Source of the DNA: Bacillota bacterium
Lineage (GTDB): Bacteria > Bacillota > Clostridia > Lachnospirales > Lachnospiraceae
Assembly: GCA_023434365.1 (NCBI GenBank)
Contig: JAEYSV010000046.1
Location: 1-61,975 of the forward strand
Direction of reading: 5' to 3'
Length of the DNA stretch: 61,975 bases
Shown in pieces: positions 8,635-17,775 of the stretch (position 1 is the stretch's first letter; the number at the start of each line of letters is the position of its first letter). Made by a program: the position numbers and the translations under genes. The notes under the pieces are model-generated. The model did no database searches. It had not been told where the DNA came from and saw only the letters and a program-made list of their open reading frames with translations.

Positions 8635-9570
8635 ATGAATAAGATAGCTTTTGTATTCCCGGGTCAGGGAGCTCAATATGTTGGTATGGCGAAGGACTTT
8701 TATGATACATTTCCAGAAAGTAAAGAAATATTTAGTAAAGCGGGAAATTTGCTTGGCATAGATATGGCTAAGCTTTGTTTTGAAGAAAATAATCAGTTAA
8801 ATGAGACAGAATATACGCAAATTGCGATGTTAACAGTGTGTATGGCTATTTATGAAGCAGTAAAAAAGGTGAAAATTATACCACAAATGACAGCGGGATT
8901 AAGCCTAGGGGAATATATGGCATTAGTGGTGAATGGAGCTTTGAACTTTGAGGAAGCGATTGTTTTAGTTCAAAAGAGGGGTCGTTTTATGGCAAATGAA
9001 GTACCGGATCATCAAGGGACTATGGCAGCGGTACTTGGTTTAGAAAATGATAAAGTGGAAGAAATATGTGATTACATTGCGAAAGTAGAAAATAATATAG
9101 TACAACCAGCAAACTATAATTGCCCAGGTCAGATTGTGATTTCGGGAGAAGTCAATACTGTGATGAAAGCAGTGGAAGCATTAAAAGAAGCTAAAGCAAA
9201 ACGAGTGTTACCTTTAAATGTTAGTGGACCATTTCACTCTAGTATGTTAGTAGGGGCCGGAAAAAAGTTAGCAGAAGAATTAAACAAAATAGATATTAGA
9301 CCATTTACTATCCCCTATGTAACAAATGTTACGGCGGAGGTAGTAAATGATGAGTCTATAGTAAAGGAATTGTTAGAAAAGCAGATATCCTCTAGTGTTA
9401 AGTGGCAGCAAAGTATTGAAAATATGATTGCAAAAGGTATTACTCATTTTGTCGAAATAGGGCCAGGAAGAACTTTAAGTGGCTTTATTAAAAAGATAGA
9501 TAAAACGGTTAACGTTTTAAACATAGAAAAAGTTGAAGATTTAGATAAGTTAAAAGATTTTGTAAAATAA
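8635..9570 (+). CDS. fabD: Malonyl-CoA:ACP transacylase
   Basis: 311 aa. It moves malonyl from CoA to ACP. The nucleophilic Ser90 lies in GLSLGEY, with an oxyanion/GQGAQ motif at residues 10-14 and the catalytic His in GPFHSSM near residue 200. Length and layout match FabD. Its stop is 30 bases before the preferred fabG start, so the two genes are tightly linked. The ATG has AAAGGA upstream. Confidence 0.95.
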   Translation: MNKIAFVFPGQGAQYVGMAKDFYDTFPESKEIFSKAGNLLGIDMAKLCFEENNQLNETEYTQIAMLTVCMAIYEAVKKVKIIPQMTAGLSLGEYMALVVNGALNFEEAIVLVQKRGRFMANEVPDHQGTMAAVLGLENDKVEEICDYIAKVENNIVQPANYNCPGQIVISGEVNTVMKAVEALKEAKAKRVLPLNVSGPFHSSMLVGAGKKLAEELNKIDIRPFTIPYVTNVTAEVVNDESIVKELLEKQISSSVKWQQSIENMIAKGITHFVEIGPGRTLSGFIKKIDKTVNVLNIEKVEDLDKLKDFVK

Positions 9571-9600
9571 ATGGATGGAATCATCAGAAGGAGTGATATG

Positions 9601-10338
9601 ATGCAACAAAAAGTCGCATTAGTAACTGGAGCTAGTCGCGGAATTGGGCGAGAAATTGCAGTTGAATTAGCAAAACAGGATTTTACAGTGATTGTAAACT
9701 ACAGTGGAAATGAGGCTGCAGCCAAAGAGGTTGAAGACCAAATACATGCTCTCGGGAAGCAAGCAGTTACATTTCGATGTAATGTTGCAAATTACGATGA
9801 TGTATCAAATATGATAGCTAAGATACAAGATGAATTTGGCGGAATCGATGTAATCATTAACAATGCTGGTATTACGAAAGATAACTTATTGCTGAAGATG
9901 ACAGAACAGGAATATGACGCCGTATTAGATACAAACTTGAAGGGCGCTTTTAATGTTGTTAAGCACGCAGTTCGCGGGATGATAAAGAAAAGAAGTGGAC
10001 GTATTATTAATATTAGTAGTGTTTCTGGTGTAATGGGGAATGCTGGTCAAGTAAACTATAGTGCTGCTAAGGCAGGGATGATTGGAATGACAAAAGCACT
10101 TGCAAGAGAACTTGCATCAAGAGGAATTACAGTAAATGCTGTGGCACCAGGCTTTATTGATACGGATATGACAAAGGGATTACCGCAAGCAACTTTGGAA
10201 GCTGTAGCAGCTCAAATTCCGTTAAAGCGGTTAGGTAGTGTAAAGGATATTGCAGATATAGTTGTGTTTCTAGCGACAAATGAAGGTAATTATATAACGG
10301 GTCAGGTATTTCAAGTAGATGGCGGATTAGCAATTTAG
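9601..10338 (+). CDS. fabG: 3-oxoacyl-ACP reductase
   Basis: 245 aa short-chain dehydrogenase. It reduces β-ketoacyl-ACP with NADPH. It has TGASRGIG for cofactor binding, NNAG, the catalytic Ser in INISSVSG, and YSAAKAG. I place the start at the second of two adjacent ATGs (9601) because AAGGAG is then 7 bases away. An in-frame ATG at 9571, immediately after the fabD stop, has no ribosome site of its own. Core fab operon member. Confidence 0.95.
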   Translation: MQQKVALVTGASRGIGREIAVELAKQDFTVIVNYSGNEAAAKEVEDQIHALGKQAVTFRCNVANYDDVSNMIAKIQDEFGGIDVIINNAGITKDNLLLKMTEQEYDAVLDTNLKGAFNVVKHAVRGMIKKRSGRIINISSVSGVMGNAGQVNYSAAKAGMIGMTKALARELASRGITVNAVAPGFIDTDMTKGLPQATLEAVAAQIPLKRLGSVKDIADIVVFLATNEGNYITGQVFQVDGGLAI

Positions 10339-10356
10339 GAAAGGGAAGATAATTTA

Positions 10357-11598
10357 ATGAAACGTAGAGTAGTAATAACAGGAATGGGAGCCATTACTCC
10401 AATTGGAAACAATGTAGAAGAGTTTTGGGATTCAATAAAGAAAAATACAGTTGGCATTGGGCCAATAACGAAGTGGGATACATCTAATCATAAAGTAAAG
10501 CTTGCAGCAGAAGTTAAGAATTTAGAAGTTACTGATTTTATAGACCGTAAAGAAGCCAGAAGAATGGATCCATTTAGTCAGTATGCCATAATTGCAGCTA
10601 GAGAAGCACTAAAAGATAGTGAGTTGGTTATAAATGCGGATAATGAGGATATGGTTGGTGTATTTATTAGCTCAGGAATTGGTGGATTAAGTACAATTGA
10701 GGCAGAGCATATAAAATTATTGAGCAAAGGACCATCCAGAGTTTCACCACTGATGATTCCTATGATTATTGGAAATATGGCAGCAGGAAATGTTGCAATT
10801 GATTTAGGCGCAAAGGGTAAATGCTTAAGTATCGTGACCGCTTGTGCAACTGCAACTCATTCTATTGGAGAAGCATTTCATGATATTGCATATGGTGAAA
10901 TGGATGCATGTATTGCGGGTGGTTGTGAATCTAGTATAACACCATTAGGAGTTGCTGGATTTACATCATTGACAGCACTTAATGAAACTGAAGATCCTTC
11001 AGTAGCAAGTATTCCATTTGATAAGAGAAGAGCAGGCTTTGTTATGGGAGAAGGTGCAGGTATTGTTGTCTTAGAAGAGCTAGAAAGTGCTAAAAAGCGA
11101 GGTGCACATATCTATGCAGAAGTTGTGGGATATGGAGCAACATGTGATGCTTACCATATTACTTCTCCTTCTGAGGATGGTAGTGGAGCAGCAAAAGCTA
11201 TGGTAAAAGCAATAAAAGAAGCAGGAATTAGTGAAAAAGACGTTGACTATGTTAATGCTCACGGAACCAGCACGAAGTATAACGATTGTTTTGAAACAAA
11301 AGCTATTAAGCTTGCACTAAAAGATCATGCTTACAATGTTCTTGTTAATTCTACAAAATCAATGGTAGGTCATTTACTAGGAGCTGCAGGTGGAGTAGAG
11401 TTGGTGACTTGTGTGAAGTCAATAGAAGAAGGATATGTTCATCCAACGGTAGGGCTTGTCGAATCTGATCCAGATTGTGATTTAGATTATATTAAAGGAG
11501 AAGGACGTTTCGTGGACATTACCTATGCAATAAGCAATTCGCTTGGATTTGGTGGACATAATGCTTCACTATTAATTAAAAAGTATAGAGAAGTCTAG
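10357..11598 (+). CDS. fabF: β-ketoacyl-ACP synthase II
   Basis: 413 aa. It elongates the acyl chain by decarboxylative condensation of malonyl-ACP. The Cys-His-His triad is present: Cys163 in VTACATATHSIG, His in NAHGTSTKYND, and His in MVGHLLGAAGG. The C-terminal SLGFGGHNASL is also typical. It sits 18 bases after fabG with GGAAAGGG upstream. As the only elongating synthase in the operon, it probably handles both saturated and unsaturated chains; that is an inference. Confidence 0.96.
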   Translation: MKRRVVITGMGAITPIGNNVEEFWDSIKKNTVGIGPITKWDTSNHKVKLAAEVKNLEVTDFIDRKEARRMDPFSQYAIIAAREALKDSELVINADNEDMVGVFISSGIGGLSTIEAEHIKLLSKGPSRVSPLMIPMIIGNMAAGNVAIDLGAKGKCLSIVTACATATHSIGEAFHDIAYGEMDACIAGGCESSITPLGVAGFTSLTALNETEDPSVASIPFDKRRAGFVMGEGAGIVVLEELESAKKRGAHIYAEVVGYGATCDAYHITSPSEDGSGAAKAMVKAIKEAGISEKDVDYVNAHGTSTKYNDCFETKAIKLALKDHAYNVLVNSTKSMVGHLLGAAGGVELVTCVKSIEEGYVHPTVGLVESDPDCDLDYIKGEGRFVDITYAISNSLGFGGHNASLLIKKYREV

Positions 11599-11641
11599 AA
11601 TTGGTCTTGATAATAATATAAATCTTGAAAGGACATGTACA

Positions 11642-12172
11642 ATGCAGGTAAATGAAATTATTCAATTAATTGAAGCTGTTTCAAAAGCAGATATTAAAAA
11701 TTTTTCTATGCAAAAAGGTGATTTTACTCTAGCTATGGATAAGTTAAAGGTAAAAGCAGGTTATACATCTGTAAATGCAATAGGAGGACTGGTTACAGAA
11801 TCTTCTAATGTAAAAGTGGAGAGTGAAGATTCTGATAAGAAAGAAGAATCGGCTATTCAATCATGTGTTTCTAAAACAGACCTGACATTAGATACAGTAG
11901 CCTCAATAAATAGTGTAGAGAATGAAGCCTCTCTTGTAGAAATTAAGTCACCAATTGTAGGTACTTTTTATCGTGCCCCAGGACCAGGACAAGAAAATTA
12001 TGTGAATATAGGTGACAATGTAAAAAAAGGGCAGACGATATGTTTAATTGAGGCGATGAAGCTGATGAACGATATTGAAAGTGAATTTGAAGGTACTGTG
12101 GTAGAGGTGCTGGTAGAAAATGAAAGTATGGTAGAGTATAACCAACCGCTATTTAGAATTCGAAAAAACTAG
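11642..12172 (+). CDS. accB: Acetyl-CoA carboxylase biotin carboxyl carrier protein
   Basis: 176 aa. A short helical N terminus and an acidic, variable linker (~45-100) lead to the biotinyl domain, where Lys140 in EAMKLMND is the biotinylation site. IKSPIVGTFYRAPGPG opens the domain as in other AccB proteins. It works with AccC and the AccDA fusion downstream to make malonyl-CoA. Confidence 0.95.
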   Translation: MQVNEIIQLIEAVSKADIKNFSMQKGDFTLAMDKLKVKAGYTSVNAIGGLVTESSNVKVESEDSDKKEESAIQSCVSKTDLTLDTVASINSVENEASLVEIKSPIVGTFYRAPGPGQENYVNIGDNVKKGQTICLIEAMKLMNDIESEFEGTVVEVLVENESMVEYNQPLFRIRKN

Positions 12173-12261
12173 TATAGGCTATCTTTAAATAATTATATAA
12201 ATCAATACTATAAATTTAGAGTATGTTTTAAATAGGAAAGATAGATGGAAAAGAGGGTATT

Positions 12262-12687
12262 ATGTTAGGAATTAAAGAAATTCAGGAAATTATTCCACAT
12301 CGTCATCCGATGCTTCTGATCGACCGGGTAGAGGAATTGGTTCCAAAGTTAAAAGCAGTTGCTTATAAAGCAGTTACCTATAATGAAAATTTCTTTACGG
12401 GGCATTATCCAGAAAAACCGGTTATGCCTGGTGTTTTAATAATCGAAGCATTAGCACAAACTGGAGCTGTGGCAATATTAAGTGCTGAGGAGAACAAGGG
12501 AAAACTTATATTTTTTGGTGGCATTAATAAGGCAAAATTCCGTAGTCAAGTAGAACCAGGATGCATTTTACGTCTGGAAACAGAAATAATTAGACAAAAG
12601 GGTCCACTAGGGATTGGCAGCGCAAAAGCGTATGTTGGAGATAAGTTAGCAGTAGAAGCAGAGCTTACATTCTTTATTGGAGAGTAG
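12262..12687 (+). CDS. fabZ: 3-hydroxyacyl-ACP dehydratase
   Basis: 141 aa hot-dog-fold enzyme. Catalytic His48 lies in GHYPEKPVMPG and Glu62 in VLIIEALAQ. The N-terminal IPHRHPMLLIDRV is the family signature. It dehydrates β-hydroxyacyl-ACP to the enoyl form. The reductase for the next step is absent from the window. The ATG has AGAGGG upstream; the gene lies between accB and accC. Confidence 0.95.
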   Translation: MLGIKEIQEIIPHRHPMLLIDRVEELVPKLKAVAYKAVTYNENFFTGHYPEKPVMPGVLIIEALAQTGAVAILSAEENKGKLIFFGGINKAKFRSQVEPGCILRLETEIIRQKGPLGIGSAKAYVGDKLAVEAELTFFIGE

Positions 12688-12707
12688 ATTAATTGGAGGA
12701 ATGGCAA

Positions 12708-14060
12708 ATGTTTGACAAAATATTAATTGCTAATCGGGGTGAAATAGCAGTAAGAATTATACGTGCATGTCGAGAGATGAATATTCAGACAGTAGCTATA
12801 TATTCAGAAGCTGATGCTGATGCGTTACATACACAGTTAGCAGATGAAGCTGTGTGTATTGGTCCTGCACAAGCACAGAAAAGTTATCTGAATATGGAAG
12901 CCATTATAAGTGCTGCAGTTTTAACAAAAGCAAAAGCCATTCACCCAGGATTTGGTTTCTTGTCGGAAAATAGTAAGTTTGCGAAGATGTGTGAAACATG
13001 CGGCATTACGTTTATCGGGCCTGATAAAGATGTAATGGAAAGTATGGGAAACAAATCAAAGGCAAGAGAAACTATGGAAACTGCTGGAATTCCAATTGTA
13101 CCAGGATCTAAGCAACCGATTAAAACGGTACAAGAAGGATTAAAGCTTGCATCTGAAATAGGTTATCCAGTAATTCTTAAAGCTAGTGCAGGTGGTGGTG
13201 GAAAAGGAATGCGTGTGGTAACCAAGGAGGAAGAATTTCAAGGTTTATTTGCCAATGCAAAGATGGAAGCGAAAAATGCTTTTGGAGACGACTCTATGTA
13301 TATGGAGAAGTATGTTATTAATCCAAAACATGTAGAATTCCAAATAATGGCTGATAAGTTTGGAAATGTAATTCATTTATTTGAAAGAGATTGTTCTATC
13401 CAACGTCGTCATCAGAAGGTATTAGAAGAGGCACCATGCCAGGTTTTAAATGAATCGGTAAGAAAAGCAATGGGTGAATGTGCAGTTAAGGTAGCAAAGT
13501 ACATTGGCTACTATAGTGCAGGTACAGTTGAATTTTTACTTGATGAGAATCAGAGTTTTTATTTTATGGAAATGAATACAAGAGTACAGGTAGAACATCC
13601 AGTTACAGAGATGATTACCGGACTTGATATAATAAAAGAGCAGATTCGCATTGCGGCAGGACTCCCTTTAAGTATATCTCAGGAGGAAGTAATCACTTCT
13701 GGGCATGCTATAGAATGCCGTGTTAATGCGGAGGATGCGTACCATAATTTTCGACCATGTCCAGGCAGTATAACCAATTTGCATATTCCTGGAGGAAATG
13801 GAGTACGGGTTGATACAGCAATATATACCGGATATAAAATCCCACCTTATTACGATTCGATGTTAGCTAAAGTAATAGTAAAAGGCAGAAACAGAGAGGA
13901 AGCCATTGATAAAATGAGAAGTGTGTTAGGAGAGTTTATTGTTGAAGGTGTAACTACGAATATTGATTTTTTGTATGAAATTATTCAAAATAGAACATTT
14001 TGCAATGGAGAAATTAATACAGGCTTTATTGAGCAAGAGTTTTCTAAGGTACTAAAATAG
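12708..14060 (+). CDS. accC: Acetyl-CoA carboxylase biotin carboxylase subunit
   Basis: 450 aa ATP-grasp enzyme that carboxylates biotin on AccB. Visible motifs are the N-terminal ILIANRGEIAVRI, the glycine-rich ATP loop KASAGGGGKGMR, HVEFQ, ERDCSIQRRHQK, and the metal/catalytic stretch EMNTRVQVEHPVTE. The ATG at 12708 has GGAGG 8 bases before it; an in-frame TTG at 12693 overlaps that site and is less likely. It lies 20 bases after fabZ. Confidence 0.96.
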   Translation: MFDKILIANRGEIAVRIIRACREMNIQTVAIYSEADADALHTQLADEAVCIGPAQAQKSYLNMEAIISAAVLTKAKAIHPGFGFLSENSKFAKMCETCGITFIGPDKDVMESMGNKSKARETMETAGIPIVPGSKQPIKTVQEGLKLASEIGYPVILKASAGGGGKGMRVVTKEEEFQGLFANAKMEAKNAFGDDSMYMEKYVINPKHVEFQIMADKFGNVIHLFERDCSIQRRHQKVLEEAPCQVLNESVRKAMGECAVKVAKYIGYYSAGTVEFLLDENQSFYFMEMNTRVQVEHPVTEMITGLDIIKEQIRIAAGLPLSISQEEVITSGHAIECRVNAEDAYHNFRPCPGSITNLHIPGGNGVRVDTAIYTGYKIPPYYDSMLAKVIVKGRNREEAIDKMRSVLGEFIVEGVTTNIDFLYEIIQNRTFCNGEINTGFIEQEFSKVLK

Positions 14061-14133
14061 CATATCTACATTTCTCAATAGGAAAAGTACCAGAAGACAT
14101 AAGTATAGTGAGTAGGAGGGCTTAAGTGTAAGT

Positions 14134-15924
14134 ATGCTAAAAGAGATGTTTAAGAAAACAAAATATATTGCACTCGAGGCTGAAACCTCTGAGATAGAAC
14201 AAGACACAAAAAATGTGGAATCCCCTGGTGGTTCTGTGGATAATAGTCCTGCGATACCAGATGGAGCGTGGATAAAGTGTACTAATTGTCAAACAATTCT
14301 ATTTCATGAGGATGTTATTGCAAACAAACAATGTTGCCCAAACTGTGATTATCACTTTTCGCTGTCTTCATGGGAACGTCTTAATATGGTTGTGGATAAG
14401 GATAGTTTTATAGAATGGGATAAAGAAGTAATTGATTGCAATGTACTTCATTTTCCAGATTATGAAAAGAAGCTTAAAGCGAATAAAAATAAAACCGGCT
14501 TAAATGAAGCAGTGGTAACTGGAATAGCGAGAATCCGCGGATTAAGGTCGGTTATCTGTGTTATGGATAATCAGTTTTTAATGGGAAGCATGGGACAGGT
14601 GCTAGGAGAAAAAATTACTCGTGCAGTAGAAAAAGCTACTAATAAAAGATTGCCTATTATTATTTTTACGACCTCAGGTGGTGCCAGAATGCAAGAAGGA
14701 ATTGTTTCATTAATGCAGATGGCTAAGGTGAGTGGGGCATTAAAAAAGCATAGTAATGCAGGACTTTTATATGTAACAGTGCTAACTCACCCAACGACGG
14801 GGGGAGTAACTGCGAGTTTTGCAATGCTAGGTGATATCATATTAGCGGAGCCAGGAGCATTGATTGGATTTGCAGGCCCTAGAGTAATTGAACAGACAAT
14901 CAAACAAAAATTACCAGATGGCTTTCAGCGTTCAGAGTTTTTGGTGGAAAAAGGTTTTGTAGATCGTATTGTGCCGAGAAAAAAAATGCGTAGTGCATTG
15001 AGCAGAATCTTACGCCTCCACTATAAGGGCACAGGAACTAGCGATAATAAAGAAACTTTGGATACAGTAACTCTATTTTCTGAGCAAGATAATGGTTCAA
15101 TAGAGAAGAAAAGTGAAAGCAATAAAGAATATAGTGCATGGGACTGCGTTATTAAAGCGCGTGAAGCAGATCGGCCAATTGCTACAGATTATATAAGTCG
15201 ATGTTTTACTCACTTTATAGAACTACATGGAGATCGCCTATATGGAGATGATCCAGCGATTGTAGGAGGAATTGCTTTATTTAACAACATTCCTGTTACA
15301 GTAATTGGTCAGCAAAAAGGTCGTAATACAAAGGAAAATATATATAGAAATTTTGGTATGCCAAACCCGGAAGGCTACAGAAAAGCATTACGATTAATGC
15401 AACAAGCTCAAAAGTTTAATCGTCCTATTATTTGTTTGGTTGATACGCCAGGGGCTTTTTGTGGAATTGGTGCTGAAGAGCGTGGTCAAGGGGAAGCAAT
15501 AGCTAAAAACTTATCGGAAATGATGGATTTAAAGGTACCTATACTAACTGTTATCATAGGAGAAGGTGGTAGTGGTGGAGCTCTTGCGATGGCGGTAGCG
15601 AATGAAGTTTGGATGTTAGAAAACTCTATTTATTCGATTCTGTCCCCAGAAGGTTTCGCGAGTATTTTATGGAAAGATGCTAAGAGAGCCAAGGAGGCTT
15701 CCGAAATTATGAAAATTACAGCCCAAGAATTATATCATTTGGGTGTAATTGAATCGGTAATTAACGAACCTGAGGAAGGAATTGCATCAGATTTTGAACA
15801 AGTTATTCAAGATATTAAAGTAAAATTGTCACGCTTTCTAATGACCTATAAGTTAATGGAAGGGGAAGAACTATCAGAACATCGATTCCAGAAATATAGA
15901 AAATTATATACAGATAATTGGTAA
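14134..15924 (+). CDS. accDA: Fused acetyl-CoA carboxylase carboxyltransferase (AccD-AccA)
   Basis: 596 aa, about twice the length of either subunit. Residues ~45-290 are AccD-like: a four-Cys zinc ribbon (CTNC near 49, CPNC near 69), then the crotonase-fold carboxyltransferase with TTSGGARMQEG. Residues ~330-596 are AccA-like: WDCVIKAREADRP, FIELHGDRLYGDD, GQQKGR, DTPGAFCGIGAEERGQ. A short charged linker (~300-328) joins them, with no internal stop or start. In most bacteria these are two subunits; here one chain guarantees 1:1 stoichiometry. GGAGGG lies 13 bases from the ATG, longer than usual. Last operon gene. Confidence 0.93.
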   Translation: MLKEMFKKTKYIALEAETSEIEQDTKNVESPGGSVDNSPAIPDGAWIKCTNCQTILFHEDVIANKQCCPNCDYHFSLSSWERLNMVVDKDSFIEWDKEVIDCNVLHFPDYEKKLKANKNKTGLNEAVVTGIARIRGLRSVICVMDNQFLMGSMGQVLGEKITRAVEKATNKRLPIIIFTTSGGARMQEGIVSLMQMAKVSGALKKHSNAGLLYVTVLTHPTTGGVTASFAMLGDIILAEPGALIGFAGPRVIEQTIKQKLPDGFQRSEFLVEKGFVDRIVPRKKMRSALSRILRLHYKGTGTSDNKETLDTVTLFSEQDNGSIEKKSESNKEYSAWDCVIKAREADRPIATDYISRCFTHFIELHGDRLYGDDPAIVGGIALFNNIPVTVIGQQKGRNTKENIYRNFGMPNPEGYRKALRLMQQAQKFNRPIICLVDTPGAFCGIGAEERGQGEAIAKNLSEMMDLKVPILTVIIGEGGSGGALAMAVANEVWMLENSIYSILSPEGFASILWKDAKRAKEASEIMKITAQELYHLGVIESVINEPEEGIASDFEQVIQDIKVKLSRFLMTYKLMEGEELSEHRFQKYRKLYTDNW

Positions 15925-16015
15925 TATAAAGAGTATGAATAAACCATTGTAATTGTTTCATTCATAGATTGGCTAATTCGGGATACACTACATTATAGTA
16001 GCTGTATGATTTGAG

Positions 16016-16059
16016 AACCGTTAACTATGCATCGTAGGCTGCATAGTTAACGGTTTTTT
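16016..16059 (+). terminator. Terminator of the fab/acc operon
   Basis: AACCGTTAACTATGCA pairs perfectly with bases 16040-16055 around an 8-base loop and runs into six Ts. It lies about 90 bases after accDA and before the SpoVAF-like gene. Confidence 0.92.
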
Positions 16060-16139
16060 GTTTTAGCTAAAGTTAAAAACCACAATAGAATCAGTGTGTC
16101 AAAAGATGACTTTTACAATAGAAAAGGAGTGTGTAAGTA

Positions 16140-17567
16140 ATGGAACAGAAAATAAGTAGCAACTTAGCACTTAATATTAAAACTCTAAATAAAACGTTAA
16201 ATATTGACAAAAATTTTGATATTATTTATCGTGTCATTACTATAGCAGACAGGGAAGCGTGCTTTTACTTTGTTGATGGAATGAATAAGGACGAAATCAT
16301 GGAAAGACTTATGGAGTTCTTATATCAAATACAAAACGATGATATGCCAAAAACTGCCCAAGATATGGCCAAGTCTTTGCTTCCATATGGTGAAGTTGGA
16401 ATGGAAACAGATATTAATAAAATAATTGTTTCGTTACTTTCGGGAGTTCCAATATTAGTAATAGATAAGTTTGATAAGGCAATTACTGTTGACTTTCGTA
16501 CTTATCCAGCAAGAGGTGTCGAGGAGCCTGATCGTGATAAGGTATTACGTGGTTCAAGAGATGGATTTGTAGAAACGGTGGTATTTAATACTTCTCTAAT
16601 TCGACGAAGAATAAGAAATCCAGAGTTAATAATGGAAATAACTTCGGTAGGAGATAGTTCGCATACAGATATAGTTTTAAGCTATATGAATGATAGAATC
16701 AGTCATGACTTTTTAAATAAAATTCGACAAAGAGTGAACGAACTTCAGGTCGATTCGTTAACAATGAATACGGAGAGTCTTGCGGAGGCATTATATGACA
16801 GAAACTGGTTTAACCCCTTTCCAAAGTTTAAATATACTGAACGGCCAGATACAGCAGCAGCATCAATATTAGAAGGGAGTCTTGTTATCATTGTAGATAA
16901 TTCTCCTTCTGTCATGATCCTTCCAGCAACAATTTTTGAAATTGTTGAAGAAGCTGATGATTATTATTTTCCACCAATTACAGGAACATATTTAAGATTG
17001 ACTCGAATGTTTATTAATCTTCTTGCATTAGTTTTCACTCCACTTTGGATTTTATTAGTAGCTAACCCAGAATGGGTTCCAACCTCCCTATCATTTATTC
17101 TAATAGATGAGGAAATTAACATTCCACCGGTTATACAACTACTCATTTTAGAGTTTGCAATAGATGGTTTAAAACTTGCATCAATTAATACTCCTAGTAC
17201 GTTAAGTATGCCATTAAGTGTTGTTGCGGGTATTGTATTAGGCGATTATACAGTTAAATCAGGGTGGTTTAATTCTGAAGTAATGTTATACATGGCATTT
17301 GTGGCGATTGCTAACTATACACAGGCAAGTATTGAGTTAAGCTATGCATTGAAGTTTTTTCGAATCTTGATATTAATACTCACAGGTGTATTTGGTATAT
17401 GGGGATTTGCGGTAGGAATTATATTTACAGTTCTTTCTATTGCATGCAACAAGACGGTAGGTGGAAACAGTTATCTGTATCCTTTGATTCCTTTTAGTGG
17501 AAAAGAGTTATTTAGAAAAATTTTTAGAATTCCAATGTCCAAGGCACAACAAAGGGAAGTAAAATAG
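16140..17567 (+). CDS. spoVAF: Spore germination protein, GerA/SpoVAF family
   Basis: 475 aa. A soluble N-terminal half (~1-240) carries SLLSGVPILVIDKF and the family stretch GSRDGFVETVVFNTSLIRRRIRNPEL. A membrane half follows with about five hydrophobic helices (~255-450). This is the GerAA/SpoVAF layout, and the length matches SpoVAF. It is expected in the spore inner membrane, helping germination or dipicolinate release. No gerB or gerC partner genes follow, which favours SpoVAF over a GerA receptor subunit. AAAGGAG precedes the ATG, and it is flanked by terminators on both sides. Confidence 0.82.
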   Translation: MEQKISSNLALNIKTLNKTLNIDKNFDIIYRVITIADREACFYFVDGMNKDEIMERLMEFLYQIQNDDMPKTAQDMAKSLLPYGEVGMETDINKIIVSLLSGVPILVIDKFDKAITVDFRTYPARGVEEPDRDKVLRGSRDGFVETVVFNTSLIRRRIRNPELIMEITSVGDSSHTDIVLSYMNDRISHDFLNKIRQRVNELQVDSLTMNTESLAEALYDRNWFNPFPKFKYTERPDTAAASILEGSLVIIVDNSPSVMILPATIFEIVEEADDYYFPPITGTYLRLTRMFINLLALVFTPLWILLVANPEWVPTSLSFILIDEEINIPPVIQLLILEFAIDGLKLASINTPSTLSMPLSVVAGIVLGDYTVKSGWFNSEVMLYMAFVAIANYTQASIELSYALKFFRILILILTGVFGIWGFAVGIIFTVLSIACNKTVGGNSYLYPLIPFSGKELFRKIFRIPMSKAQQREVK

Positions 17568-17572
17568 AGAGG

Positions 17573-17610
17573 AAAAGGTATAGCCCCAATTTAGGTGTTG
17601 TACCTTTTTA
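17573..17610 (+). terminator. Terminator after the SpoVAF-like gene
   Basis: AAAAGGTA pairs with TACCTTTT, with a partly paired inner stem (CCCC region with GGTG) and a T-rich 3' side. It starts 5 bases after the stop codon. Confidence 0.7.
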
Positions 17611-17775
17611 TGTTTTCTAAGTCATTCTTATGGAAATCAATTTGCATGGAGTAATTCTGATGGGATAGAAAATGTTTGATACCCCTAGTATTATTCGTTA
17701 TAATAGAAATGATAAAAGACTATTTGGCTGTGACTAGATATGCTTTTATAATGAATAAAGACAGGAGTGCAGCAG

